Positions 16,216 through 24,713 of a stretch of 33,154 nucleotides of DNA are shown here, in pieces. Source of the DNA: Acidobacteria bacterium UBA2999 (GTDB lineage Bacteria > Acidobacteriota > Vicinamibacteria > Vicinamibacterales > UBA2999); the NCBI GenBank assembly GCA_002346475.1, contig DDZV01000042.1, positions 15,045 to 48,198 on the forward strand, given 5' to 3'. A model generated the notes under the pieces. The model was not told where the DNA came from. It was given only the letters and a program-made list of their open reading frames with translations, and searched no databases. Within the stretch, counting starts at the first letter, position 1; every line of letters begins with the position of its first letter. The position numbers were made by a program, and so were the translations under genes.

Positions 16216-17331
16216 CTATCGATTCTCAGCAACTTCTCGGTATACAGTCATTGTTCGAGCAACTGACTGTTCCCAAGAAAACTCTTTAACACGAGCAATA
16301 CCTTTTTCCCTGAGCTTTGTACATAGTTCAGAATCAGTGAGGATGCGTTTAATTCCATCTTTAATCTCAGATACTTCATATGGATTAACCAGGAGAGCTG
16401 CGTCTCCAGTTACCTCTGGCAGTGAAGATACATTTGAAGTCACTACTGGGGTTCCACTGGCCATAGCTTCAAGGGGTGGAAGCCCAAAGCCCTCATAGAG
16501 GGAAGGGAAAACAAACACTGCAGCAAGGCGATAGAGGACGGCAAGAGTGTTGTCTGGAAGATGGCCGAGGAAGCGAACGTGTTTATGGAGTTTGTGTTTA
16601 TGAACTACGCGACGCAGTACAGGTAATTTTGAGATTTCATCACCGATGATAAGCAATTTAAGGTTTTCAAACCCGTCGTGACGAAGACTTTTGAAAGCAT
16701 CGATTAGCCTTACAAGATTTTTATGTGGCTTGACGTTACCGACGTACAGCACAAAGCCATGTTCTAGCTGGAAACGTTCTCTCACACGTGAGATATCTTT
16801 TTCTTGGAGCGTAGAACCAAAATGTTCATCTATAGCATTGTGTACAACCACAATCTTTTTTTTGGGAACATTGAAGTACGAAAGGATGTCTCGTTTAGAT
16901 GCTTCGGAGACCGTAAAAATTCTATCAGCCCTGTTAGCTGCTGCCCACATTGCTGTTCGTGCGAATAAGCTAGCTGCACGATTAGGTAAGTACTGTGGAA
17001 ATCGAAGATGGATGCAGTCGTGAATAGTCACTACAGCTCGGCACGGTACTGCTGGCGGGAGTACGTAATGTGGAGCATGAAACACGTGAGGTTTTTCACG
17101 AAGGAGCACGTACGGTATATGTAGTTGTTCGCGTATAGAATAATTCGGAGAATTTTCTATAACTGCTCGAAAGTTGTCCCCAAGTTGCTTAGGGAGTTCT
17201 TGGTCATTTCTTTCGCACAGCAGTACGTACTCAGTTTTGTTGTCTAGACGTCCTAGGTATTTAAGTAGGTTGCGAATGTAGGTGCCAATACCGAAGTCGT
17301 GAATTTTTCGTACGTCAATTGCCACACGCAT
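16216..17331 (-). CDS. Glycosyltransferase, GT4 family
   Basis: This 371-residue GT-B glycosyltransferase begins MRVAIDVRKIHDFGIGTYIR, the usual GT4 N-terminal strand with a Gly-rich loop. Acceptor-domain landmarks are the HAPHYVLPP stretch and IHDCIHL. The donor domain shows KPHKNL near residue 201 and the Glu-x7-Glu motif at Glu280/Glu288 in EGFGLPPLE. Similarity in outline to the two GT4 proteins encoded further upstream in the operon suggests these three arose by duplication of one mannosyl/rhamnosyl-type transferase, but I could not align them fully. Sugar specificity is unknown. It sits third from the end of the glycosyltransferase series, 36 bp after the GT2 gene. Confidence 0.9.
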   Translation of the reverse strand: MRVAIDVRKIHDFGIGTYIRNLLKYLGRLDNKTEYVLLCERNDQELPKQLGDNFRAVIENSPNYSIREQLHIPYVLLREKPHVFHAPHYVLPPAVPCRAVVTIHDCIHLRFPQYLPNRAASLFARTAMWAAANRADRIFTVSEASKRDILSYFNVPKKKIVVVHNAIDEHFGSTLQEKDISRVRERFQLEHGFVLYVGNVKPHKNLVRLIDAFKSLRHDGFENLKLLIIGDEISKLPVLRRVVHKHKLHKHVRFLGHLPDNTLAVLYRLAAVFVFPSLYEGFGLPPLEAMASGTPVVTSNVSSLPEVTGDAALLVNPYEVSEIKDGIKRILTDSELCTKLREKGIARVKEFSWEQSVARTMTVYREVAENR

Positions 17332-17367
17332 GTTGAAATAATACAGGGCAAGGGCCTAAGGTCCGAG

Positions 17368-18195
17368 CTAAATATCTGTGTCGAAGTTATAGCCCCGAAG
17401 TCGAAGATATATCTGTAAAATTTGAGTCCATTGAGGGTGGTGTTTTTTGTAGAAGGCCAGCTTGCTACGGTGGTAATTAGTTTTTGTAAGTTGTGGCTTC
17501 GTTAAAGCTGAGCGGCCTCGAAGATGTACAATCTTTGTAGTCGGAGTAAATAATATTTTTTTTCCATTCGCCCTGACGGCAGCACAGAAGTCAACGTCTT
17601 CTGCGTACATGAAGTAACGCTCGTCAAGTAGCCCAACAGCTTCTGCATCATGACGCCTGACCAGTAGGCACGCACCGCTAACCCAGTCCACCTCATGTTC
17701 TTTTTGTGTTAAGTTTTTTACGTAGCTACGAATAGGTTCAATCTGATAATCGTTGCCATGGACTAGTAATTTTTGCCATGCGTCACCTAAAGGACTAATC
17801 ATTGGTCCAAATGAGAGCTCAGTTTTTTCTTTACCATCAACAAGTTTTGGACCGATCACGGCAACATCTAATCGCGTATCTAGTTTATTGACAAGGTTAT
17901 CAATGGCTCCGTCATTGACGATGGTATCTCCATTAAGAAGTAGGATGAACTCACTGCTAGTATTTCTGATACCAATATTAGTTGCTCTTGAAAATCCAAG
18001 GTTGCTGCCAGTTTCGATCAAACGGATCTTTGGCCATTTTTTTCGTACCAGGTCTGCGTTTCCGTCTGTCGAAGCATTGTCAACTACAACAATTTCATGT
18101 TCAACTTTTGGAGGCAGCTGAACTAGCGACTCAAGACACCTCTCAAGTTCAGGGCGAGCGTTGTAACTAACTATGATGATTGACAAACGAAACAT
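17368..18195 (-). CDS. Glycosyltransferase, GT2 family (rhamnosyltransferase-like)
   Basis: This 275-residue GT-A inverting glycosyltransferase has the N-terminal IIIVSYNARPELERCLESL strand and helix, followed by VVVDNASTDGN (residues 36-46), which binds the nucleotide. The metal-binding region reads LLLNGDT at 86-91 rather than a strict DxD, as in many rhamnosyltransferase-like GT2 proteins (LNPDT type). The catalytic region is YFMYAEDVDF around residues 194-203, with the likely base among Glu199/Asp200/Asp202. No membrane segments are present. The start ATG directly abuts the stop of the upstream GT4 gene, so translation is probably coupled. The WbbL-like pattern hints at a deoxyhexose donor, but no dTDP-rhamnose genes are in the window. 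Confidence 0.9.
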   Translation of the reverse strand: MFRLSIIIVSYNARPELERCLESLVQLPPKVEHEIVVVDNASTDGNADLVRKKWPKIRLIETGSNLGFSRATNIGIRNTSSEFILLLNGDTIVNDGAIDNLVNKLDTRLDVAVIGPKLVDGKEKTELSFGPMISPLGDAWQKLLVHGNDYQIEPIRSYVKNLTQKEHEVDWVSGACLLVRRHDAEAVGLLDERYFMYAEDVDFCAAVRANGKKILFTPTTKIVHLRGRSALTKPQLTKTNYHRSKLAFYKKHHPQWTQILQIYLRLRGYNFDTDI

Positions 18196-19299
18196 TTATT
18201 TGCCTTCTAAGCCTTGTCCAACTTTGAGCATTACTTCTAGGATTTGATTTGCACACCCTGTCCACGAGTATCGTTCTAGTACAGTCTTAGCTGTTGTTAG
18301 TACTCGCAAGCGTTCCTTTTTATTGTCCAGAGCTTGTTCAAGCGCCTTTTCAATAAGAAACGTATCAAGTTTAGAAACATAGATTGCTGCCTGAGAGTAG
18401 ATTTCTCGAGCGACTGGAGTGTCAAGGATGACAATGGGGATTCCAGAAGTAAGAGCTTCAGCTGGTGTTAGTCCAAAGCCTTCGTACTCAGAAAGAAAAG
18501 CAAACACTTGTGCCTGTGAGTATAAGTCTCGCAGTGTGTCTTCAGAGACATATGAATAGATCTCAATACGGTCACCGAAATTTGTTTTTTTTCGGTACCA
18601 ATCTATATCAAGATAGGGACACGTTCTATTTTCACCAACTACAACGAGTCTGGCAGTTGGCCAACGATTTGCCAGGTTAGCAAAACCAGCTATCAATTCA
18701 GGGACATGACGTCTATTGAGAATGGATCCAACAAACAAAACTGTTGGGTTAGGAGCTGCGTGTTCTAGATTCTGTGGATTTTCAATTAATCTAGTGACGC
18801 CAGGGTAAATAATCTCAATCTTCTCTGGCGGTATACCAAGATGGTCAATAATTTCATTTTTTGAAAATTCTGACAAAGTTAGAACCCGCGCAGCTGCGTG
18901 AGCACTGCTCCGAGTTGTTAGACGTCGTCGAAGACCTTCTCGAAGACTAAACCACTCAGGATGTGCTGTGAAAGACACATCGTGCACGGCTAGGACAACT
19001 GGGACTGGGCTAATGAGTGGTCCGGAGTAACCGGGGGAAAACAACACATCAGCTCGAGCTTCTTTGACCATTTTTGGTAGTTTGTACTGTTCCCACCAGA
19101 GACCGCTCCCAGTTGAAACACGTACCTCGAAAGATTTAGAAATGAGGTTAGACGGTAGCGGGATCGATTCATGTCCACAAAGGATGAAGTGATGTTTTTC
19201 AGTTGGTAAGGTTGCCCATACTGAAATTAGCTCCCGAAGATAACGGCCAACACCGGTGGGTTTTCCACAAAGTTCCCGCGCATCAATCGCAATTCGCAT
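18196..19299 (-). CDS. Glycosyltransferase, GT4 family (donor-site lysine not evident)
   Basis: This 367-residue GT-B protein begins MRIAIDARELCGKPTGVGRY, with the Gly-rich loop typical of GT4. The Glu-x7-Glu motif is at Glu273/Glu281 in EGFGLTPAE. One point differs from its paralogues: where they have HKN or RKN near residue 202, this protein has NRRHVPEL at about residues 195-202. The basic character is kept but the usual Lys-Asn is replaced. That may change donor choice or lower activity. The gene follows another GT4 by 43 bp and its stop abuts the GT2 start. Its role is presumably addition of one residue to the lipid-linked glycan on the cytoplasmic side. Confidence 0.89.
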   Translation of the reverse strand: MRIAIDARELCGKPTGVGRYLRELISVWATLPTEKHHFILCGHESIPLPSNLISKSFEVRVSTGSGLWWEQYKLPKMVKEARADVLFSPGYSGPLISPVPVVLAVHDVSFTAHPEWFSLREGLRRRLTTRSSAHAAARVLTLSEFSKNEIIDHLGIPPEKIEIIYPGVTRLIENPQNLEHAAPNPTVLFVGSILNRRHVPELIAGFANLANRWPTARLVVVGENRTCPYLDIDWYRKKTNFGDRIEIYSYVSEDTLRDLYSQAQVFAFLSEYEGFGLTPAEALTSGIPIVILDTPVAREIYSQAAIYVSKLDTFLIEKALEQALDNKKERLRVLTTAKTVLERYSWTGCANQILEVMLKVGQGLEGK

Positions 19300-19342
19300 C
19301 AGCTTGAAAGATTCATGAATTTTTATCAGTCGTTAAAGTTTG

Positions 19343-20494
19343 TTACGCGAGAGTTCCTACCTCTGAATCATCTGCTTTGAGCCGATTCTTCAGTGCATGT
19401 TTATAAGTGCGTCTGAGTAATTGTGCCGATTGGTCCCAAGAAAATGCTGTAGCACGGGTTAGTCCCCGTTCAGCACATTTTTTTGCAAAAGTGGTATCCG
19501 TGAGCATCTTTGAAAGAGTATTGGCTAACTCTTCTACGTCGGTTGGCTCAATTAATGGTCCGGCATTTCCTATTACTTCAGGCAGCGCTCCTCGGTTTGC
19601 AGCTATCACTGGTATGCCAGCTGACATGGCTTCTAGGGCCGGCATGCCGAACCCTTCATCGTGAGAAGGAATTACCAGTGTTTTGGCACCTGCATAAAGC
19701 TGTTCTCGTTGCGTTGCAGCAACATATCCAAGGTAGCTCACATTTCCAATGAGTGGGGGACGTTTTAACCGATTGAGCAGATCAATGCTTTCTTTTGTTT
19801 TACGTCCAGCAATTACTAATGGAGTTGCTACTAGGCCACGGTTTAGTAATCGCTCATAAGCGTCTAGCAGTAAATGAAGGTTTTTCCGCGGTTCTAATGT
19901 GCCTATGAAAAGCACATAGCCATTAGAAGGTTGATTTGGAGTTTGCCCAAGATTTTTCCATGTAGGTGGACCTGGTGGACAGACGTGGACGCGATCAGCC
20001 ATTACACCGAAGGTACGTGTAACTAGCTCTGCTGTGTAAGAGGAGGGAGTTACTATGGCGTGAGCTTTTAGTACGTGTTTTCTGATTAGTTTCGAATAAT
20101 CTCTTCGAATTTCATCTGTGGTACTTTCTGGTTTATCCAAAAAAAAGAGATCGTGCACAGTAATTACCTGGGCTGCTTGTTGAGACGGGATTAAAAGTGG
20201 ATGGGCAGCGTGCACAACATCTACGGTTCCAGTTAACCTTTCGATAGGGGGCCATTCTCGCCGATGCCACAAGTAATTTAGTACCCGAACGGGGATTTTC
20301 AGGTCAATGACTCTCGCACCAAGCTCTGCAATTGCATTTGGATCAGGTCGATCTTTCCAAGAGGAAGTAAAGATGCTTACCTCATCTAGTGCTGCCTCAG
20401 GTTGCCGAGTATAGGCACAAACGTAGTTGTGCATTAACTCACCGACACCGGTGCGCTTGCGTAATGCGGGCCGGTAGTCGACAAGAATTTGCAC
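19343..20494 (-). CDS. Glycosyltransferase, GT4 family, first gene of the glycan operon
   Basis: This 383-residue GT-B glycosyltransferase starts at GTG (20492-20494) with no visible ribosome-binding site and no better in-frame start nearby. N-terminal VDYRPALRKRTGVGELMHNY gives the glycine-rich loop. The HAAHPLLIPS and VHDLFFLDKPE segments resemble GT4 acceptor domains. The donor domain carries GTLEPRKNL near residues 198-206 and Glu280/Glu288 in EGFGMPALE. It is promoter-proximal in a seven-gene operon that runs to the UDP-glucuronate decarboxylase, and it is divergent from ugd across a 136-bp space. Sugar donor is unknown. The protein has a longer charged C-terminal tail than its paralogues. 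Confidence 0.9.
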   Translation of the reverse strand: MQILVDYRPALRKRTGVGELMHNYVCAYTRQPEAALDEVSIFTSSWKDRPDPNAIAELGARVIDLKIPVRVLNYLWHRREWPPIERLTGTVDVVHAAHPLLIPSQQAAQVITVHDLFFLDKPESTTDEIRRDYSKLIRKHVLKAHAIVTPSSYTAELVTRTFGVMADRVHVCPPGPPTWKNLGQTPNQPSNGYVLFIGTLEPRKNLHLLLDAYERLLNRGLVATPLVIAGRKTKESIDLLNRLKRPPLIGNVSYLGYVAATQREQLYAGAKTLVIPSHDEGFGMPALEAMSAGIPVIAANRGALPEVIGNAGPLIEPTDVEELANTLSKMLTDTTFAKKCAERGLTRATAFSWDQSAQLLRRTYKHALKNRLKADDSEVGTLA

Positions 20495-20535
20495 AAAGAA
20501 GAGGCTACCACACCATCTAACCTGGAGTGATATCG

Positions 20536-20565
20536 TTTATCTGGCAGCAAGTCCTTTAATTTCAA
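20536..20565 (-). promoter_or_regulatory. Candidate sigma-70 promoter for the - strand glycan operon
   Basis: Read on the - strand, TTGAAA (20560-20565) and GATAAA (20536-20541) are separated by 18 bp, matching 5/6 and 4/6 of the consensus. The predicted start site would be about 35 bp upstream of the GTG of the first glycosyltransferase gene. The match is moderate. Confidence 0.35.
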
Positions 20566-20569
20566 TATG

Positions 20570-20594
20570 TTGACAGCTTTCTTTTTAATATGAT
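20570..20594 (+). promoter_or_regulatory. Candidate promoter elements upstream of ugd
   Basis: A perfect TTGACA lies at 20570-20575. The best -10 by sequence is TATGAT at 20589-20594 (5/6), but the spacer is only 13 bp; at 16 bp the hexamer is the weaker GATAGC. The elements lie 5 bp from the opposite-strand promoter candidate, so the two directions could compete for polymerase. Confidence 0.3.
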
Positions 20595-20630
20595 AGCTTC
20601 GACTCTTTTGCCCCAGGAGTGACGGGACAA

Positions 20631-21926
20631 ATGAAGATCGCGGTAATTGGAACGGGATACGTTGGTTTAGTTGCAGGGGCTTGCCTCGCTGAAACGGGTA
20701 ATGACGTAGTTTGCTTCGATCGAGACAAAGCCAAAATCGGCGAGCTTCGCCGCGGTCGAATCCCTATTTATGAACCCGGCCTTGAGGAACTAGTTCGACG
20801 CAACCGGCTTGAAAATCGGTTGTCTTTTACTAGTACTTTGACTCGTGCTATTAAATCTTCGAATGTGATTTTTGTGGCGGTGAGTACGCCACAAGCAGAG
20901 GACGGCTCAGCAGATCTGCAGCATGTCTTTAGTGCTGTCAAAGATCTTGCACGTTTGATTAATGAGTACAAGGTCATAGTAATAAAAAGCACTGTTCCGC
21001 CTGGGACTAGTACTGAAGTTCAGAATATTATTAAGCATGAAACTGCCTCTCCGTTTAGCGTAGTCAGTAACCCTGAGTTTCTCAAACAAGGTTCTGCAAT
21101 TGAAGATTTTATGAAGCCAGATCGTATAGTTGTGGGGACTGGAGATTCTCGTGCTGTTGACGTAATGCTTGAGCTCTATTCGCCTTTTACTAAAACAGGT
21201 GCACCTATTCTGACAATGGATTGTGCGAGTGCTGAACTTTCAAAATATGCTGCGAATGCTATGTTGGCTACTCGAATTTCTTTTATAAATGAGGTGGCAA
21301 ACTTCTGTGAACTTGTAGGCGCTGATGTTGACCAGTTGCGACGTGCTATAGCCTCAGATAAACGAATTGGAAACTCATTTCTTTTTTCTGGTGTCGGTTT
21401 TGGAGGAAGCTGTCTTTCAAAAGATGTTAAGGCCCTTACACAGGCCGGATCTGAAGAAGCTTATGACTTCAAACTATTGCGTGCGGTTGATGTGGTGAAT
21501 TCACTTCAAAAAAAGCAGTTATTTTCAAAGATAAAAACCTACTTCGGTAGTTTGAATAATAAAGTTGTGGGTGTATGGGGTTTAGCTTTTAAGCCTGGAA
21601 CTGATGACATGCGTGAGGCACCGGCAATCCCTCTGATTAATGATTTGCTTAGCCATGGCGCTGACGTCCAGGCTTACGATCCTGTAGCTATGCCTGTAGC
21701 ACGTAATATTTTTGGTTCAAAGATTATGTATGCATCGAGAAGTTACGATGCGCTTAAAGGTGTAGATGCACTGGCAATTGTTACCGAGTGGAACGAATTT
21801 CGAGGAGCTGATTTTCTTCGAATGAAAAAATTAATGCGGTCGCCAGTAATTTTTGATGGTCGAAATGTATTTGCCATCGAACAGATGAAAACGCACGGAT
21901 TTAAATACTATTCAATTGGCCGATAA
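20631..21926 (+). CDS. ugd: UDP-glucose 6-dehydrogenase
   Basis: This enzyme oxidises UDP-glucose to UDP-glucuronate with two NAD+ in the cytoplasm. From the ATG at 20631 it has 431 residues. The NAD-binding GTGYVG is at residues 7-12, STVPPGT near 120-126, and the catalytic Cys261 is in GFGGSCLSKD, matching the family position. The C-terminal UDP-binding domain has WGLAFKPGTDDMREAP. A GTG at 20619 in the same frame would add four residues, but the AGGAG at 20615-20619 overlaps it and is correctly placed only for the ATG. The gene heads the + strand arm of the glycan locus. Its product feeds the UDP-glucuronate decarboxylase encoded on the opposite strand. The stop is overlapped by galE. Confidence 0.95.
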   Translation: MKIAVIGTGYVGLVAGACLAETGNDVVCFDRDKAKIGELRRGRIPIYEPGLEELVRRNRLENRLSFTSTLTRAIKSSNVIFVAVSTPQAEDGSADLQHVFSAVKDLARLINEYKVIVIKSTVPPGTSTEVQNIIKHETASPFSVVSNPEFLKQGSAIEDFMKPDRIVVGTGDSRAVDVMLELYSPFTKTGAPILTMDCASAELSKYAANAMLATRISFINEVANFCELVGADVDQLRRAIASDKRIGNSFLFSGVGFGGSCLSKDVKALTQAGSEEAYDFKLLRAVDVVNSLQKKQLFSKIKTYFGSLNNKVVGVWGLAFKPGTDDMREAPAIPLINDLLSHGADVQAYDPVAMPVARNIFGSKIMYASRSYDALKGVDALAIVTEWNEFRGADFLRMKKLMRSPVIFDGRNVFAIEQMKTHGFKYYSIGR

Positions 21927-22929
21927 TTCAGGAACAGTTCTAATCACTGGTGGCGCTGGATATGTAGGTAGCCATGTAGCTAAGGCTCTTCGAACAGCCG
22001 GCTACGAGACTGTTATTTTCGATAATTTATTCGCAGGGCATTCGGAAGCTGCACTCGGGTCTCGCTTAATTGTTGGTGACATTACCGATGTCGATAGTGT
22101 GCGAAAGGCTATTCGTGAGAGTGGTGCAGTAGCGGTGATGCATTTTGCTGCCTGGCTTTCGGTGAGTGATTCCATTAAAGACCCATTAGGTTACTACCAT
22201 AACAATGTGATTGGTACGCTTGCAACGCTAGAAGCTATGGCCACAGAGGGGTGTCATTATTTTGTTTTTGCTTCTACCTGTGCTGTATACGGCGAACCGC
22301 ACCAGCTTCCTTTAAGTGAAGAACATGTAACTGAACCAATTAGTCCATACGGTCAGACCAAGCTTACAATTGAAAAAGTCTTGCCAAATTTTGAGCATTC
22401 ATATGGCATTCGATCAATTTCCTTACGTTATTTCAACGCCGCTGGCGCTGATCCGGAAGGTGAACTTGGGGAAGATCATTCTCCAGAGATCCACTTAATT
22501 CCACGAGCGCTCGCTGCGGCAATAGGCAAAACTCCAATCGATATATTTGGTGAGGATTATCCAACACCAGACGGAACTTGCCTCCGTGACTATGTGCACG
22601 TGTCTGACCTCTCCAGTGCACACATTCTTGCGCTCAAGCATCTTGTTTCTGGTGGCGCTTCAAACATATTTAATGTTGGCACGGAGCAGCCTTACTCAGT
22701 TAAAGAAGTTTTGGCAGTGGTAGAACGTGTGACTGGTTATCGAGTAGCCTGTCATCAAGCCCCTCGTCGAGCTGGAGATCCAGCAGTTTTGTATGCATCA
22801 GCTGAACGGATACGTGCTGTATTAGGATGGAAGCCGTCATATCCAGATCTTGAGAGGATAATTAACGACGCTTGGCAATGGCACCAAAAACATCCGGACG
22901 GTTTTACAAATGACAATCACGCTGGGTGA
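21916..22929 (+). CDS. galE: UDP-glucose 4-epimerase
   Basis: This 337-residue extended SDR interconverts UDP-glucose and UDP-galactose using bound NAD. TGGAGYVGSH at residues 11-20 is the nucleotide motif. The catalytic set is Ser120/Thr121 in FASTCAVYG, with Tyr145 and Lys149 in SPYGQTK. RYFNAAGADPEGELGEDH and the later DGTCLRDYVHV segment are GalE signatures; they separate it from dehydratases and from UXS. Some such enzymes also act on N-acetylated sugars, which cannot be excluded. The only plausible start is a TTG at 21916 inside the ugd coding end, an 11-bp overlap, so translation is probably coupled to ugd. It supplies UDP-Gal for the glycosyltransferases of the divergent operon. Confidence 0.94.
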   Translation: MADNSGTVLITGGAGYVGSHVAKALRTAGYETVIFDNLFAGHSEAALGSRLIVGDITDVDSVRKAIRESGAVAVMHFAAWLSVSDSIKDPLGYYHNNVIGTLATLEAMATEGCHYFVFASTCAVYGEPHQLPLSEEHVTEPISPYGQTKLTIEKVLPNFEHSYGIRSISLRYFNAAGADPEGELGEDHSPEIHLIPRALAAAIGKTPIDIFGEDYPTPDGTCLRDYVHVSDLSSAHILALKHLVSGGASNIFNVGTEQPYSVKEVLAVVERVTGYRVACHQAPRRAGDPAVLYASAERIRAVLGWKPSYPDLERIINDAWQWHQKHPDGFTNDNHAG

Positions 22930-22946
22930 TTGCAGTTGAGTTACCA

Positions 22947-24710
22947 ATGAAAGCTTTCTATAGACTCCTTGCTTACGCACGTCCTCACCGCTCTCGTTTA
23001 GCGAGCGCGTTTATTGCAATGGTAGTTTATGGTGCAGCTTCGGCAGGGCTTGCTGCATTAATTCAACCAATCTTTGATGAGGTGCTTCCAAATCGTTCGA
23101 ATGTAGCTGCCATTGCGGTTGTGATTATTGCAGTCTACGTTATTAAGGGTGTTGGCGCTTATTTGTCCTCATATTTAATGGCTGATGTTGGGCAGCGCGT
23201 TGTTCGAGATATTCGCAATTCACTGTTTCGTCACATCCTAGGGCAGTCGGCTAGTTTCTTCGGAGTACGTACCACGGGGAAACTTATGTCGAGAATAGTG
23301 AATGACGTTGGGCAAGTACAACATGGCGTATCGCAAACATTAGGAGATCTCTCTCGAGAGTCGCTAGCATTGATAGGCTATGTGTCTCTGCTGTTTTATT
23401 ACGATGCTCAATTAGCTTTACTGTGTTTAACCGGTGCACCGGTAGTTGTTTATCCGTTAGTTAGATTCGGGCAACGTATTCGTCGTACCACAAGGTGGAG
23501 CCAGGAAGCTGTTGAAAAAATTACTCACATTGGCACGGAAGCATTTACCGGCCATCGCATTGTCAAAGCTTTTAGCGCAGAGAGGCGAGAGGCAGAAAAA
23601 TTTGAACATGCCTCTCAGCATCTTTACCGTACGAATATGAAGGTCACAAGTGTGATCTCGGTACTGCCACCGCTGATGGAGCTGATCGGTGGTATAGCTT
23701 TTGCTGGAGCCCTATGGTACGGCAGTCAGGAAATTGCTTCTGGACGGTTAACTACGGGAGAGTTCACAGCCTTTATTGCAGTCCTTTTCTTAATATATGG
23801 GCCCGCTAGGAAGCTAAGCAGGGTAAACGCTAATTTACAACAAGCGATTGCAGCATCTGAACGTATCTTTGAAATTATGGATACTCACAGTGAAGTTGTC
23901 GATGTGCCAAATGCCTCAGTGTTAGAGCCATTGAACGAAGGAGTAGAGTTTCGAGATGTAGCATTTGCTTATAGGAATGATTCCAATGATGCTACATTGC
24001 AGGATGTCAGTTTCACTGTGCCAGTTGGAAAGACGTTGGCGATTGTGGGTCGAAGTGGTGCTGGTAAAACAACGCTGGTTAACTTGCTTCCACGGTTCTA
24101 TGACGTTTCATCTGGGGTTATATTAATTGATGGACAGAATATTCAAGAAGTGACTCTGGAGTCACTACGATCCCAGATTGGAATCGTAACGCAAGAGACA
24201 GTGTTATTTGACGATAGCGTTGCTGCGAATATTGCATTTGGAAGGCCTGGCGCTAGTCAGAAAGAAATTGAGTTAGCTGCACGCGTTGCACGTGCGCATG
24301 AATTTATTTCCATGCTTCCAAAAGGGTATGACACTTTCATTGGCGAACGTGGCCAGCTTCTATCTGGTGGCCAGCGTCAACGATTGGCGATTGCTAGGGC
24401 ACTTCTACGAGACTCGCCATTATTGATTCTCGACGAGGCTACTTCATCGCTAGATTCAGAGTCTGAAATGCTTGTTCAAGATGCACTCTCAGCATTGATG
24501 CTTGACAGGACTTGTTTTGTTATCGCGCACCGTCTATCGACTGTTCGAAGAGCAGACATGATTATTGTTCTTGAAGATGGTTGTATCGTTGAGGTTGGTA
24601 CGCATGATGACCTATTAGCTCATGGTGGACCATATGCAAAGTTGTATGAATTGCAATTTAAAGACGATTCGTCTGATGCAGCTTCGTCTACATCAGAAAT
24701 TCTGAGGTAG
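22947..24710 (+). CDS. ABC exporter half-transporter, MsbA/PglK-like
   Basis: This fused membrane-ATPase half-transporter is expected to work as a homodimer. From the ATG at 22947 it has 587 residues. About six membrane segments lie in residues 15-290, followed by the nucleotide-binding domain with Walker A GRSGAGKT (368-375), signature LSGGQ (472-476) and Walker B ILDEA (494-498), then the His switch in IAHRLST. A GTG at 22926 overlapping the galE stop would add seven residues; I prefer the ATG because the protein then starts in the family-typical KAFYRLLAYARPH. Relatives flip lipid A core (MsbA) or lipid-linked oligosaccharide (PglK). Its place directly after galE, in a locus without Wzx/Wzy, makes the second role worth considering, but lipid A export is the default. 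Confidence 0.92.
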   Translation: MKAFYRLLAYARPHRSRLASAFIAMVVYGAASAGLAALIQPIFDEVLPNRSNVAAIAVVIIAVYVIKGVGAYLSSYLMADVGQRVVRDIRNSLFRHILGQSASFFGVRTTGKLMSRIVNDVGQVQHGVSQTLGDLSRESLALIGYVSLLFYYDAQLALLCLTGAPVVVYPLVRFGQRIRRTTRWSQEAVEKITHIGTEAFTGHRIVKAFSAERREAEKFEHASQHLYRTNMKVTSVISVLPPLMELIGGIAFAGALWYGSQEIASGRLTTGEFTAFIAVLFLIYGPARKLSRVNANLQQAIAASERIFEIMDTHSEVVDVPNASVLEPLNEGVEFRDVAFAYRNDSNDATLQDVSFTVPVGKTLAIVGRSGAGKTTLVNLLPRFYDVSSGVILIDGQNIQEVTLESLRSQIGIVTQETVLFDDSVAANIAFGRPGASQKEIELAARVARAHEFISMLPKGYDTFIGERGQLLSGGQRQRLAIARALLRDSPLLILDEATSSLDSESEMLVQDALSALMLDRTCFVIAHRLSTVRRADMIIVLEDGCIVEVGTHDDLLAHGGPYAKLYELQFKDDSSDAASSTSEILR

Positions 24711-24713
24711 GCG

